A stretch of DNA of 64,000 nt from Afipia sp. Root123D2 (GTDB lineage Bacteria; Pseudomonadota; Alphaproteobacteria; Rhizobiales; Xanthobacteraceae): assembly GCF_001425835.1 (NCBI RefSeq), contig NZ_LMDP01000002.1:1024828-1088827 (forward strand), written 5' to 3'. The position numbers and the translations under genes are program-made. Under the pieces are notes generated by a model. It made no database searches and was not told the DNA's origin. It saw only the letters and a list, made by a program, of their open reading frames with translations. Shown here piece by piece: positions 46,246 to 57,206 of the stretch. Within the stretch, counting starts at the first letter, position 1; each line of letters opens with the position of its first letter.

Positions 46246-47535
46246 TCAGTGCAGCAGCGACCGGCCCCTCGGTTGCGACAATCCTTCCGCAAAAGCGACC
46301 GCCTTGTCCAGACCCCTGCCGCTGCCGAGCGCAACCACTGCCGGCTGGCTGCGGCCCATCAGGCCACGGGCGATTTCGCGGGTCGATTCAACGCTGACCG
46401 CGTCGATGCGTCCGACGACCTCCTCGACCGTCAGCGGCCGTCCGTAGGCCAGAATATGGCGGGCCAGTTGTTCGGCGCGGGAGCTGCAGCTTTCCAGCGC
46501 CATCAGTAATCCCGCCTTCATCTGCGCCTTGGCGCGGGCAATCTCGGCCTCGGTCAGCGTCTCGACCGCGTTGTTGATCTCGTCGACGATGACTTCCATC
46601 ATTTCCGGCGCGTCAGCAGGATCGGTGCCGGTGTACAGACCGAAAAATCCGGTGTCGGAATACGGCGCGTGGAAGGTGTAGATCGAATAGCACAGGCCGC
46701 GTTTCTCGCGCACTTCCTGAAACAGCCGTGACGACATCCCGCCGCCGAGAACGTTGGTGAAGACCTGAAGGCTGAAAAGGCCCGGATCGTTTTGCGGCAA
46801 CCCTTCCAGCGCCAGCGTCAGATGCGCCTGCTCGAGATCACGGCGCACCACGCGCGTGCCGCCCTGCCCGAACTTCGCCGGCAGCGGCTTGGGTCCGACG
46901 CGGCCATCGAAGCTCGCGAAGCGCTCCTGCACCTCGGCCACCACCTGCTTGTGATCCACCGCGCCAGCGGCGGCAACCACCATCTCCGGACCACGGTAAT
47001 GTGTCGCCAGATAGCCGCACAGCATGTCGCGATCGAATCCCTTCAGCGTCTGCGGCGTCCCCAGCAGCGATCGGCCCATCGGCTGTTCAGGATAGGCAAT
47101 CTCGCTGAGATGCTCGAATACAACATCGTCCGGTGTATCCTGCGCCGCGCCGATTTCCTGCACGATCACGCTCTTCTCGCGTTCGAGTTCTTCCGCATCG
47201 AATGACGGGTTGGCGAGAATATCCGAGAGCACATCGATGGCCAGCGGAACGTCGTCCTTCAACATCCGCGCATAGTATGCCGTGGTCTCGCTGCTGGTCG
47301 CGGCGTTGAGATCGCCGCCGACCGCCTCGATTTCTTCGACGATCTCGCGCGAGGTGCGGCGCGCCGTACCCTTGAACGCCATGTGTTCCAGCAGATGCGA
47401 AATGCCATGCTCGTTCGGCTTCTCGTCGCGGCCGCCGACACCGGTCCAGACTCCGAGCGCCGCAGTTTGAAGATGCGGCATCGTGTCGGTGATCACCGTC
47501 AGGCCGGAAGATAATTTGGTGACGTCTACGCTCAT
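46246..47535 (-). CDS. M16-family zinc peptidase (processing-peptidase-like)
   Basis: A 429-residue inverzincin. The zinc motif His-x-x-Glu-His is in SHLLEHMAFKGT near residue 48; the third ligand Glu is in EREKSVIVQEIG near 118. The C-terminal half has the R/Y pair region MSSRLFQEVREKRGLCYSIY near 270. It resembles the beta subunit of the mitochondrial processing peptidase and PqqL-type bacterial enzymes; cytoplasmic, no signal peptide. Its ATG overlaps the thrC stop, and thrC-M16-rimJ is a conserved order. Confidence 0.93.
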   Translation of the reverse strand: MSVDVTKLSSGLTVITDTMPHLQTAALGVWTGVGGRDEKPNEHGISHLLEHMAFKGTARRTSREIVEEIEAVGGDLNAATSSETTAYYARMLKDDVPLAIDVLSDILANPSFDAEELEREKSVIVQEIGAAQDTPDDVVFEHLSEIAYPEQPMGRSLLGTPQTLKGFDRDMLCGYLATHYRGPEMVVAAAGAVDHKQVVAEVQERFASFDGRVGPKPLPAKFGQGGTRVVRRDLEQAHLTLALEGLPQNDPGLFSLQVFTNVLGGGMSSRLFQEVREKRGLCYSIYTFHAPYSDTGFFGLYTGTDPADAPEMMEVIVDEINNAVETLTEAEIARAKAQMKAGLLMALESCSSRAEQLARHILAYGRPLTVEEVVGRIDAVSVESTREIARGLMGRSQPAVVALGSGRGLDKAVAFAEGLSQPRGRSLLH

Positions 47536-48950
47536 CCGGCAATTCCCTGCTTTGCGGCGCGGCTGACCGACAGCACGAACCGCTCGATTTCAGCCTGGTC
47601 GTTGCGCACGACCTTGATCTCTTCCGGCCGTGACATCAGGCCATCAAGCCACGGCGGCAGCGGCGGCCGAATCCCGCATGCGGCTTCGACCGCATCCGGA
47701 AACTTCGCCGCATGGGCGGTGGACAGCACGATGTTCGGAATTTTCGAATCGGCATTGTCGCGCTCCGCGACGGCGAGGGCGACCGCCGTGTGCGGATCGA
47801 TCAGATCTCCGGACTCCCGCCACGCCGCGCGGATCGCCGCACGGGTTTCGGTTTCGTCGGCGCGCCCGGCATCGAAATCCTCGCGCACCCGCGCCAGCAC
47901 TGCGTCCGGCAGCACAAAACGCCCGGACTGCGCCAGCGACGCCATCAGTCCGCGCAGCATGGCGCTGTCGCGCCCGCTCGCCTCGAACAGCAGACGCTCG
48001 AAATTCGAGGAAATCTGGATGTCCATCGACGGCGATTCGGTCGCGTGGACCTCGCGCACTTCGTAGATGCCGGTCTTCAGCGTCCGCGCCAGGATATCGT
48101 TGACGTTGGTGGCGATCCGCAAATGCCGCACAGGCAGGCCCATGCGCTTGGCGACATAGCCTGCGAATATGTCTCCGAAATTCCCGGTCGGCACCGTGAA
48201 GTCGATCTGCCGCGCCGGCGCGCCGAGCGCAACCGCGGACGTGAAGTAGTACACCGTCTGCGCGACGATGCGCGCCCAGTTGATCGAGTTGACGCCGGAC
48301 AGCGACACCTGATCGCGAAACGCATGATGATTGAACAGGCCTTTCACGATCGCCTGGCAATCGTCGAACGTGCCCTCGACCGCGAGCGCATGAACATTCG
48401 GAGCGGCCGTGGTGGTCATCATGCGCCGCTGCACGTCGGAAATCCGGCCATGCGGAAACAGGACAATCAGATCGACATTGTCGAGCCCGCGAAAGGCTTC
48501 GACCGCAGCGCCGCCGGTGTCGCCTGAGGTCGCAACCGCGATGGTGGTGCGCTGGCCGCGCTTCGCGAGTACATGGTCCATCAGCCGCGCCAGCAACTGC
48601 ATGGCGACGTCCTTGAACGCCAGCGTCGGTCCGTGAAAAAGTTCGAGCACGAACTGGTTGGGCCCGCTCTGGTCGAGCGGCACCACCGCCGGATGACGGA
48701 ACGTGGCATAGGCCTCGTTCGCCATGCGGCCGAGATCAGCATCGGAAATTTCCCCGGCGACGAAGGGGCGGATCACCTCGACGGCGACTTCCCAATAGGG
48801 CCGGCCGAGAAATCCCGCGATTGTCTCCGGCGTCAGATGCGGCCAGCTTTCAGGGACGTAAAGTCCGCCGTCGCGCGCAAGCCCGGTCAGCATTACGTCG
48901 CAAAAGCCAAGTTTTGGGGCTTCGCCCCGGGTCGAAATATAGGTCGTCAA
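47532..48950 (-). CDS. thrC: Threonine synthase
   Basis: A 472-residue PLP enzyme that turns O-phosphohomoserine into threonine. YISTRGEAPKLGFCDVMLTG and ARDGGLYVPESWP form the N-terminal domain; the PLP Lys is in GPTLAFKDVAMQLLARLMDH near residue 110; VATSGDTGGAAVEAFRGLDN and TVPTGNFGDIFAGYVAKRMG follow. The start is probably the TTG at 48950, six bases after GGAGG, giving the usual M-T-T-Y-I-S-T-R start. A frame start at 48974 (TTG) lacks a ribosome site. Confidence 0.95.
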   Translation of the reverse strand: MTTYISTRGEAPKLGFCDVMLTGLARDGGLYVPESWPHLTPETIAGFLGRPYWEVAVEVIRPFVAGEISDADLGRMANEAYATFRHPAVVPLDQSGPNQFVLELFHGPTLAFKDVAMQLLARLMDHVLAKRGQRTTIAVATSGDTGGAAVEAFRGLDNVDLIVLFPHGRISDVQRRMMTTTAAPNVHALAVEGTFDDCQAIVKGLFNHHAFRDQVSLSGVNSINWARIVAQTVYYFTSAVALGAPARQIDFTVPTGNFGDIFAGYVAKRMGLPVRHLRIATNVNDILARTLKTGIYEVREVHATESPSMDIQISSNFERLLFEASGRDSAMLRGLMASLAQSGRFVLPDAVLARVREDFDAGRADETETRAAIRAAWRESGDLIDPHTAVALAVAERDNADSKIPNIVLSTAHAAKFPDAVEAACGIRPPLPPWLDGLMSRPEEIKVVRNDQAEIERFVLSVSRAAKQGIAG

Positions 48951-49091
48951 CACGTCCTCCAAAGACTTACCCAACCTGATAAGTCTCTGATATGTATGGA
49001 ATAATCACGTCGCTGGAAGCGAATGAGCGGCGCACTCTATCGGTTGCGTCCACTCTTCACAAGGAAGCCAAGCCTGCCATTGCGGCTGCAA

Positions 49092-49841
49092 TCAGGCGCG
49101 CCGCTGGCCCACCAGCCAGAAGCCGAATGCTATCAGCACCACCAGCGCGAGACCGAACCAGGTGATCGCATATTGCATATGATTGTCGCGCAGATGGACC
49201 TGAAGGGGACCGGGCTTGGGCACACCTGAAGCCGGCACCGGCGCCTCGAGATCGACGTAGAACGGTGAGGTTGCGCCCCAGGCGTTGGCCTCGGACATCG
49301 CCAGGTGGTCGCGCACAAACCACAGCCGCTTGGCGCGATCCTCGTGCGCCGAGAACAGGCCCGGCATTTCCGGGAAACGCAGATAGCCGGTCAGGATCAC
49401 CGGCGCGCCGGTGATCAGCGGCGTCACCGCGCGGTCTTCCTGGGCACGATCCTGCATCGTGTTGGGGACGAAGCCGGCGTTGACAACGATGGTGCGGCCG
49501 TCCGGCAACCGCGCCGGCAGAAACGCCCACGTGCCGGGGCCGGAAACATCTTCGCGGACCGCCGAGCCGGAGGTGTAGACCATCACGTCCGGCTTGCTCT
49601 CGAACGTCGCGGTGAACGTCACCCGCCTGAATTCGTCGCGGGGCGGATTGAGCGCGGCCCAGTCGGCCGGCAGCGGCACCGGGGCCAGCGCCAGCCGCTC
49701 GGTGAGCGCCGCGATCAACGCATGTTTCTCGTCACGGCGCTGCAGTTGCCAGAAGCCGAGACTCGCCAGCACGCCAACCATCACCAGCGCGATAATGGTC
49801 AAGCCGAACACACCGCGCGGCCGCGTCGCCGTCTCGCTCAT
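49092..49841 (-). CDS. SURF1 family oxidase assembly protein
   Basis: A 249-residue membrane protein with helices at both ends (FGLTIIALVMVGVLASLGFW near residue 12, ITWFGLALVVLIAFGFWLVG near 225) and a periplasmic middle domain including LGFWQLQRRDEKHALI, VLPNTMQ-like NAGFVPNTMQD and LTGYLRFPE. SURF1 helps insert heme a into subunit I of aa3-type oxidase. It overlaps the DUF983 gene upstream by four bases and belongs with the cox cluster. Confidence 0.92.
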   Translation of the reverse strand: MSETATRPRGVFGLTIIALVMVGVLASLGFWQLQRRDEKHALIAALTERLALAPVPLPADWAALNPPRDEFRRVTFTATFESKPDVMVYTSGSAVREDVSGPGTWAFLPARLPDGRTIVVNAGFVPNTMQDRAQEDRAVTPLITGAPVILTGYLRFPEMPGLFSAHEDRAKRLWFVRDHLAMSEANAWGATSPFYVDLEAPVPASGVPKPGPLQVHLRDNHMQYAITWFGLALVVLIAFGFWLVGQRRA

Positions 49842-50239
49842 TTCTGCTCCCGTCCGATGATCTGACCCTCAGCGGCCTTGTGGTGATACTGCAAGGCGAT
49901 CAACAGCGCCTTCATCGGCCGCAACGGCAGCAAGGTGACGGCTGCGATCAAGGGAATCCACAGTGCGGCGTGCACCCAGAACGGCGGCTGGTACTTGACC
50001 TCGACGACCAGCGCGCATCCCACCACGACGAAGCCAGCCAGCAGGATGATGAACACGGCGGGACCGTCGCCGGAATCGATGAAGGTATAATCGAGATCAC
50101 ATCGGTCGCAGCGCGGCCGCAGTGACAGGAAGCCGCCGAACAGCTTTCCTTTGCCACAACGCGGACATCTGCAGGCCAGTCCGGCGACGATTGGGGAAAC
50201 CGCTGAAGGCGTCGGCGGTTGATAGGCAGGTTCGCTCAT
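49838..50239 (-). CDS. DUF983 family protein
   Basis: A 133-residue protein with an N-terminal zinc-ribbon-like part (CRCPRCGKGKLFGGFLSLRP and CDRCDLDYTF, four Cys in two CxxC-type pairs) and two membrane helices (AVFIILLAGFVVVGCALVVE, FWVHAALWIPLIAAVTLLPL). DUF983 genes sit in aa3 oxidase clusters of alphaproteobacteria, so a part in oxidase assembly is likely but not shown. Coupled to SURF1 (overlap). Confidence 0.9.
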   Translation of the reverse strand: MSEPAYQPPTPSAVSPIVAGLACRCPRCGKGKLFGGFLSLRPRCDRCDLDYTFIDSGDGPAVFIILLAGFVVVGCALVVEVKYQPPFWVHAALWIPLIAAVTLLPLRPMKALLIALQYHHKAAEGQIIGREQK

Positions 50240-50311
50240 GACGGTTGCGGTTATCCCAAAGAAATGCGGCTATGTCTTTGCTAAAAGATACCGCGACGGG
50301 GAATTTGAACG

Positions 50312-50692
50312 ATGCGTGAGCCCTACGACACCGTCCTTGAATGGGAGCGGGCTTTCAACAGCGGCGTCGGTGATGCCGTCGCGCGGCTCTATGCACCCGA
50401 CGCCCTCCTCTGGGGAACACTCGCCAGCGAACTGACCACCTCGCCGCACGATATCCGCAGCTATTTCATCGATGCCGCCCTCGCCGGATTGAGAGTCAGG
50501 CTTGGCGATCACGTCTTGCAGACCGTGTCCGGCAGCGTCGCGATCGACACCGGACATTACAATCTGTTCCGGACGCGGGATAGTCAGACCGCGACATTTC
50601 CGGCGCGCTACAGCTTTGTGCTGGTGAAGCACGGCGCATCCTGGCTGATCGCACATCACCATTCCTCGATGCAGCCGCAATCGATGGCCTGA
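50312..50692 (+). CDS. SnoaL/DUF4440-like small protein
   Basis: A 126-residue NTF2-like protein: VLEWERAFNSGVGDAVARLY, LYAPDALLWGTLASELTTSP, then RYSFVLVKHGASWLIAHHHS, matching the SnoaL/calcium-calmodulin-kinase-association-like family. The function is not determinable. It lies on the plus strand between coxC and DUF983, breaking up genes that normally run together. GGGGAA lies before the ATG. Confidence 0.8.
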   Translation: MREPYDTVLEWERAFNSGVGDAVARLYAPDALLWGTLASELTTSPHDIRSYFIDAALAGLRVRLGDHVLQTVSGSVAIDTGHYNLFRTRDSQTATFPARYSFVLVKHGASWLIAHHHSSMQPQSMA

Positions 50693-50705
50693 CGCGGCGC
50701 CTAGC

Positions 50706-50733
50706 AAAAAGGGCGGCCAATAAGGCCGCCCCT
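50706..50733 (-). terminator. Intrinsic terminator after coxC
   Basis: On the minus strand GGGGCGGCC-TTATT-GGCCGCCC is followed by TTTTTGC. It ends the cox operon 23 bases after the coxC stop and may also slow readthrough from the convergent plus-strand gene. Confidence 0.88.
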
Positions 50734-50755
50734 TGAATTTGTCACCGCAGCGCGA

Positions 50756-51613
50756 TCAGTGCGCGGCGTGTGCCATCGTCTCGGCGCCATGGCCCCAGAC
50801 GTAGATGCAGATGAACAGGAACAGCCACACCACGTCGACGAAGTGCCAGTACCAGGCGGCGAACTCGAAGCCGAGATGCTGTGTCGGCGTGAAGTGACCG
50901 GCGTAGACACGCAGCAGGCAGACCAGCAGGAAGATGGTGCCGACCAGCACGTGGAAGCCATGGAAGCCGGTGGCCATGAAGAAGGTGGCGCCGTAGATGT
51001 TGCCGGCGAAGCTGAAGGCCGCGTGGCTGTATTCGAAGGCCTGCACGCAGGTAAAGCAGGCGCCCAGCACTACCGTAAGAATGAGGCCCCACTTCATGCC
51101 CTGACGGTCGTTCTCGAGCAGCGCGTGGTGGGCCCAGGTCACGGTGGTACCCGAGGTCAGCAGGATCAGCGTGTTGAGCAACGGCAGGTGCCAGGGATCG
51201 AAGGTTTCAATACCCTTCGGTGGCCATACGCCGCCGAACAGCGCCTCGCGCGTGAAGTGAACGGGATCGGCCGGGAACAACGCCGAGTTAAAATAAGCCC
51301 AGAACCAGGCGACGAAGAACATCACTTCGGACGCAATGAACAGGATCATGCCGTAGCGATGATGCAGTTGCACCACGCGGGTATGGTCACCCTTGTGCTG
51401 GGCTTCACGAATGACGTCCGCCCACCAGCCCGCCATCGTATAGAGCACACCGATGGTGCCGGCGCCGAACACGATCGGTGCCCCGGCATACATATGATGC
51501 ATCCACGAAATCGCTCCGACCGCCATGATGAAGGCGGACAGCGAGCCGACAACCGGCCATGGGCTCGGATCGACGAGATGGTAATCGTGATGCTTGACGT
51601 GGCCGGTAGCCAT
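50756..51613 (-). CDS. coxC: Cytochrome c oxidase subunit III
   Basis: A 285-residue, seven-helix subunit of aa3-type oxidase. [20 protein letters not shown] opens it; [20 protein letters not shown] with the conserved Glu, [20 protein letters not shown], and the C-terminal [20 protein letters not shown] are definitive. GGAGAAATCGAA precedes the ATG at 51613; the frame is open to 51670 without a better start. Last gene of the cox operon. Confidence 0.97.
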   Translation of the reverse strand: MATGHVKHHDYHLVDPSPWPVVGSLSAFIMAVGAISWMHHMYAGAPIVFGAGTIGVLYTMAGWWADVIREAQHKGDHTRVVQLHHRYGMILFIASEVMFFVAWFWAYFNSALFPADPVHFTREALFGGVWPPKGIETFDPWHLPLLNTLILLTSGTTVTWAHHALLENDRQGMKWGLILTVVLGACFTCVQAFEYSHAAFSFAGNIYGATFFMATGFHGFHVLVGTIFLLVCLLRVYAGHFTPTQHLGFEFAAWYWHFVDVVWLFLFICIYVWGHGAETMAHAAH

Positions 51614-51679
51614 TTCGATTTCTCCGTTAGCGATGCCGGTCTCACCCGGCGCGTACGCGTGTCGTGACATTCAGGTCGG

Positions 51680-52318
51680 TTAGAGATTGCCCTTGCGCTT
51701 GTCCGGCTCCGCCGCCGCAACCGGCTTCGGCGCGGGATCGTCTTTCGCAGGATAGAACGTGTAGGACAGGGTTATGGTGTCGAGGCCATTGTACTCGGGA
51801 TCAGCGGCAAGCTTCGGATCGACGTAAAACACCACCGCAAGCTCGCGCTTTTCACCGGGACCAAAGGTCTGTTCGGAGAAGCAGAAGCAGTTGATCTTCT
51901 GAAAATACGCGCCTGCCGTAAGCGGCGCGACATTGTACGCGGCAAGACCGGTTGTCCGCCGTGCGGCCTGATTGGTCACGGTATAGTAGGCCGTGACGAC
52001 CTCGCCGATCTTGACGTCGATCTCGGTTTTTTCCGGCTCGAACTTCCAGGGCAAGCCGCCGCTGACGTTGGAATCGAAGCGCACCGCGATGCGCCGCCCG
52101 AGCGTTTCGGCGGGCGCCGACGTCGCGACCTGGGTCGTGCCGTTGAAACCCGTGGCGCGGCAGAACCAATCGTAGAACGGAACCGCGGCGTAAGCCGCGC
52201 CGACCATGAACGCGACGACGAAGCCGCAGATCGACGCGACCATGGCGTCGCGGCCCATGCGCGGCTTGGCCTTCTTCGCAGGCTGAACGGGCGTTCCGTT
52301 TTCGATTTTCTGCGTCAT
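51680..52318 (-). CDS. ctaG: Cytochrome c oxidase assembly protein CtaG (Cox11)
   Basis: A 212-residue copper chaperone that delivers Cu to the CuB site of subunit I. One N-terminal membrane helix ([20 protein letters not shown]) is followed by the periplasmic immunoglobulin-like domain with [34 protein letters not shown] and the copper-binding [16 protein letters not shown]. It lies between the small CoxF-like gene and coxC. Confidence 0.95.
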   Translation of the reverse strand: MTQKIENGTPVQPAKKAKPRMGRDAMVASICGFVVAFMVGAAYAAVPFYDWFCRATGFNGTTQVATSAPAETLGRRIAVRFDSNVSGGLPWKFEPEKTEIDVKIGEVVTAYYTVTNQAARRTTGLAAYNVAPLTAGAYFQKINCFCFSEQTFGPGEKRELAVVFYVDPKLAADPEYNGLDTITLSYTFYPAKDDPAPKPVAAAEPDKRKGNL

Positions 52319-52319
52319 G

Positions 52320-52484
52320 TTACATCGGCCGGTTGAGAACGACCGGTCCCTTCACAAGAGTGACGGCGAAAAACAGGATTACGAGAATGCCAAGCGCCAG
52401 GGCGATCGCAATCGACCGCTCGCGCTGACGGCGCTTCTGCTCCGGTGTGAGAATGATCCCCTTGGGCGGTTCATTGTTGTCCAT
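52320..52484 (-). CDS. Small single-helix protein of the cox operon (CoxF-like)
   Basis: 54 residues: a polar start ([20 protein letters not shown]) and one membrane helix ([20 protein letters not shown]). The ATG at 52484 has GGGAG seven bases before it; an ATG at 52502 overlaps ctaB. Small proteins of this form occur between ctaB and ctaG in many alphaproteobacteria and are often called CoxF or oxidase-related small protein; its role is not known. Confidence 0.82.
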   Translation of the reverse strand: MDNNEPPKGIILTPEQKRRQRERSIAIALALGILVILFFAVTLVKGPVVLNRPM

Positions 52485-52498
52485 CGCAACACTCCCGC

Positions 52499-53440
52499 TC
52501 ATGACCAGATCAGCCGGACAAAGGCGGCTCCGATGACATCGAGGAGCAGCACCGCGAACAGCATGAACAGGTAAAGGATCGAAAACTTGAACAGCGCACG
52601 GGTCGCCTGCAAGGCGGCGTGCCCTTCACGATGCCGGTAGACGCTGATCGCAAGCCGTAGCATCCCGGCGCCCAGCAGCAGCGACGTCACACCGTAGATC
52701 GCATCGAAATAGCCGAGCGGCCATGGCAGCACGGCAACCGCGACCAGCAGCACGGTGTAGAGCAGGATCTGCAGCCGCGTGACGTCGGGCCCCGCCACCA
52801 CCGGCAGCATCGGGACATTGGCGCGGGCGTAATCGTCGGTGCGGAACAGCGCCAGCGCCCAGAAATGCGGCGGCGTCCACAGGAAGATGATCAGGAACAG
52901 GAAAATCGGCTCCGGCGCCAGCGAGCCCGTCACCGAAGCCCAGGCCACCACCGGCGGCAGCGCGCCCGCGGCACCGCCGATCACGATGTTCTGTGCTGTC
53001 CAGCGCTTCAGCCACATCGTGTAAATCACGACATAGAAGAAGATCGTAAAGGCCAGAAGCCCGCCGGCGATCCAGTTGACGAGGATGCCGAGCGTCATCA
53101 CCGAGAAGAACGACAGCGTCAAACCGAACGCCAGCGCTTCGCCGGGCGTGATGCGGCCGCGCGGCACCGGGCGATTGACGGTACGCGACATCAAGGCATC
53201 GATATCGGCGTCGTACCACATGTTCAACGCGCCGGACGCACCCGCGCCCACCGCGATGCAAAGCAGCGACGTAATCGCCAGCACCGGATGCAACCCGTCC
53301 GGCGCTATCATCATCCCGACCAGCGCCGTGAAGATGACGAGCGACATCACCCGCGGCTTCAGCAGCGCGATGTAATCGGCAACGCTGGCCTCGGAAATCC
53401 GGGGCGACAGCTCAGCCGCATGATGCTCGACAACGGACAA
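52499..53440 (-). CDS. ctaB: Protoheme IX farnesyltransferase (heme O synthase)
   Basis: About 313 residues with nine membrane helices. It attaches farnesyl to heme b to make heme o, precursor of the heme a in this oxidase. The prenyl-diphosphate site [15 protein letters not shown] near residue 85 and the second Asp-rich region ([17 protein letters not shown]) are present; [20 protein letters not shown] is the usual start of the core. A TTG at 53440, after AGGA, gives the common MSVVEH-type N-terminus; a GTG at 53503 would add 21 residues. Confidence 0.93.
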   Translation of the reverse strand: MSVVEHHAAELSPRISEASVADYIALLKPRVMSLVIFTALVGMMIAPDGLHPVLAITSLLCIAVGAGASGALNMWYDADIDALMSRTVNRPVPRGRITPGEALAFGLTLSFFSVMTLGILVNWIAGGLLAFTIFFYVVIYTMWLKRWTAQNIVIGGAAGALPPVVAWASVTGSLAPEPIFLFLIIFLWTPPHFWALALFRTDDYARANVPMLPVVAGPDVTRLQILLYTVLLVAVAVLPWPLGYFDAIYGVTSLLLGAGMLRLAISVYRHREGHAALQATRALFKFSILYLFMLFAVLLLDVIGAAFVRLIWS

Positions 53441-53539
53441 AACAGCGCTTCCTAACTCATGCCGGCCTGCACGACGCAGACCGGCGACGTCCTGATCTGT
53501 CACTCCGGAACGACGAGCGCTCCGAAGCGACAGGGTTAG

Positions 53540-55168
<1,629 letters not shown>

Positions 55169-55230
55169 CTAGATCCTTTGAACTTTCGCAGTCCTAACCT
55201 TCCGGTTTTTCGCGCAGCGCGCACCGCTCG

Positions 55231-56070
55231 CTATTGCGTGGCCTGCTCAAGTGAAGCGAATGAGTTGGACGGCGCGGACGCGAACTTCTTCTTTGCGTCT
55301 TCAACCCATGCGGCGAATTCCTGATCGCTCACGACGCGAACGGCGATCGGCATGAAGGCGTGGTCCTTGCCGCACAGCTCGGAGCACTGGCCGTAGAACA
55401 TGCCGGTCTTGGTGGCCTTGAACCAGGTCTCGTTGAGGCGACCCGGAATCGCGTCGATCTTGATGCCGAAGGACGGCACCGCGAATGAATGGATGACGTC
55501 GGCGCCGGTGACCTGAACGCGGATTACCTTGTTGACCGGCACGACGACCTCGTTGTCGACCGCCAGCAACCGTGGCGCCTTGTTCTGGGCCATGATCGAG
55601 TCGAATTCGAACTTGCCGTTATCGGGATAGGCGTAGCTCCAGTACCACTGCTTGCCGGTCGCCTTGATGGTCAGGTCCGCCTTCGGAATATCGAGCTGCT
55701 CGAACAGCAGACGGAATGACGGCACCGCGATGCCGACCAGGATCAGCACCGGAACGATGGTCCAGACCACTTCGATCAAGGTGTTGTGAGTGGTCCGCGA
55801 CGGCACCGGATTTTTCCGGGCGTTGAACTTGAACATCACGACGATCAGCAGGGCCAGAACGAGCAGCGTGATGCCGGTGATGATCCACAGCAGGAAGTTG
55901 TGGAACCAGACAACGTTTTCCATCACGGGCGAAGCCGCGTGCTGGAGGGTGTACTCCCACGGAGTCGGCTCACCCATCCCGGCAAAGGCGGCTCCCGCCG
56001 CCATCATGGCGGCAGCACCTGCCGCAAACCCCAAAATCCGGCGGCTCATGCAGCCCCTCGACATCTTCAT
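55231..56070 (-). CDS. coxB: Cytochrome c oxidase subunit II
   Basis: A 279-residue subunit (ctaC) that accepts electrons from cytochrome c. A signal segment (ILGFAAGAAAMMAAGAAFAG), two membrane helices (WFHNFLLWIITGITLLVLAL and LIEVVWTIVPVLILVGIAVP), the aromatic patch KQWYWSYAYPD, and the CuA ligands in DVIHSFAVPSFGIK and GQCSELCGKDHAFM are all present. ATG 56070 follows AGGAGCGAGAG. First gene of the operon coxB-coxA-ctaB-coxF-like-ctaG-coxC. Confidence 0.97.
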   Translation of the reverse strand: MKMSRGCMSRRILGFAAGAAAMMAAGAAFAGMGEPTPWEYTLQHAASPVMENVVWFHNFLLWIITGITLLVLALLIVVMFKFNARKNPVPSRTTHNTLIEVVWTIVPVLILVGIAVPSFRLLFEQLDIPKADLTIKATGKQWYWSYAYPDNGKFEFDSIMAQNKAPRLLAVDNEVVVPVNKVIRVQVTGADVIHSFAVPSFGIKIDAIPGRLNETWFKATKTGMFYGQCSELCGKDHAFMPIAVRVVSDQEFAAWVEDAKKKFASAPSNSFASLEQATQ

Positions 56071-56464
56071 GCCGCTCTCGCTCCTGTCTTGCGCATCCAA
56101 GCGATTTCGCCGATCGGCAAAACCTGCTTTTATTCCTCAGCGATCCCGTCATGAGCCGTCGGCCCGGCGATTAGAACGCGTCGAATTTCCCGCTTCTCAA
56201 ACCATAATTCGCTGCCTACCGCAATGCACGTAATAAGGTGCGCAGTTATTCGGAATCCCTCGCGAAATTGCGATAAAACAAACATTCAGGGAGCGGCCGC
56301 GCTTGACACTTGGATTACCCGTTGTAGGCACAGGGCGATGCCTACGGCAGATGCTTGATTCGCGTCCGCCCGCAGCCCCACCATGTCGCGAGGCTGCCCT
56401 CAAGACGCCGTCATTGCCGTATCAGTCCACTTTTGAACGGACAGAGCCCGAGGGATCGACCCCG
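56071..56464. other. Divergent region between coxB and IalB-like gene
   Basis: 394 bases with no gene. The half next to coxB should carry the oxidase promoter, which I cannot place. The other half contains TTGACA at 56303-56308, a perfect -35 match, with TAGGCA 16 bases later as a weak -10, 135 bases before the IalB-like start. Confidence 0.5.
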
Positions 56465-57025
56465 ATGCACCCTTCTAAGTATCTAGACCGGAACCATGGC
56501 GGTGCGGCCGGATACGTCCGTGGTCCGCGCAGGCCGGCCTGGAGCGCATTTTTCGCGGCTGCCCTGCTGTTGGGGACCGTCGCCGCGGCCAGCGCCCAGG
56601 GCGCGGTCAAATCGGTTCACGGCGACTGGCAGATCCGCTGTGATACCCCGGCCGGCGCCAAGGCTGAGCAATGCGCCCTGATCCAAAGCGTGGTAGCGGA
56701 GGACCGTTCTAATGCCGGTCTGACCGTCATTATCCTCAAGACCGCCGACCAGAAAAGCAAGCTGATGCGGGTGGTGGCCCCGCTTGGCGTCCTGCTGCCC
56801 TCCGGACTTGGCCTTAAGCTCGACGACAAGGATGTCGGCCGCGCCGGATTCGTCCGCTGCCTGCCGAATGGCTGCGTTGCCGAAGTCGTGATGGACGACA
56901 ATCTGCTGAATCAACTCAAGACCGCGAAAACCGCGACTTTCATTATTTTCGAGACACCGGAGGAAGGCATCGGCTTCCCGCTGAGCCTCAAGGGCCTCCC
57001 CGAAGGCTACGACAAGCTGCCGTAG
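56465..57025 (+). CDS. Invasion-associated locus B (IalB) family protein
   Basis: A 186-residue secreted protein: signal peptide (SAFFAAALLLGTVAAASAQG, cleavage near residue 45), then SVHGDWQIRCDTP, EQCALIQSVVAEDRSNAGL, RFVRCLPNGC-like FVRCLPNGCVAEVVMDD and a C-terminal PLSLKGLPEGYDKL. Four Cys probably form two disulphides. The family is named for a Bartonella protein linked to red-cell entry but is widespread in free-living alphaproteobacteria, so virulence is not implied. GAGGGA lies eight bases before the ATG. Confidence 0.9.
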   Translation: MHPSKYLDRNHGGAAGYVRGPRRPAWSAFFAAALLLGTVAAASAQGAVKSVHGDWQIRCDTPAGAKAEQCALIQSVVAEDRSNAGLTVIILKTADQKSKLMRVVAPLGVLLPSGLGLKLDDKDVGRAGFVRCLPNGCVAEVVMDDNLLNQLKTAKTATFIIFETPEEGIGFPLSLKGLPEGYDKLP

Positions 57026-57206
57026 TAGAGGCAATAGGCGAATGTCGACCCTCGCCCTTTGCGGCGATCGTGCCTATCTTCGGCACAATAACCACGTCCT
57101 TCGGCGCATGATCCTGGCGACAAACGCCCGTTTTCGGACAAGATCATGCTCGAACGTCCCGATCCCGGAGTCCTGATCGACCCTCGGGAATTGTCCCGGA
57201 GTTTGC

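Noticed and set aside
56303-56330. Strong promoter for the IalB-like gene
   Set aside because: The -35 is perfect but the -10 is poor, so I mention it only within the intergenic entry.
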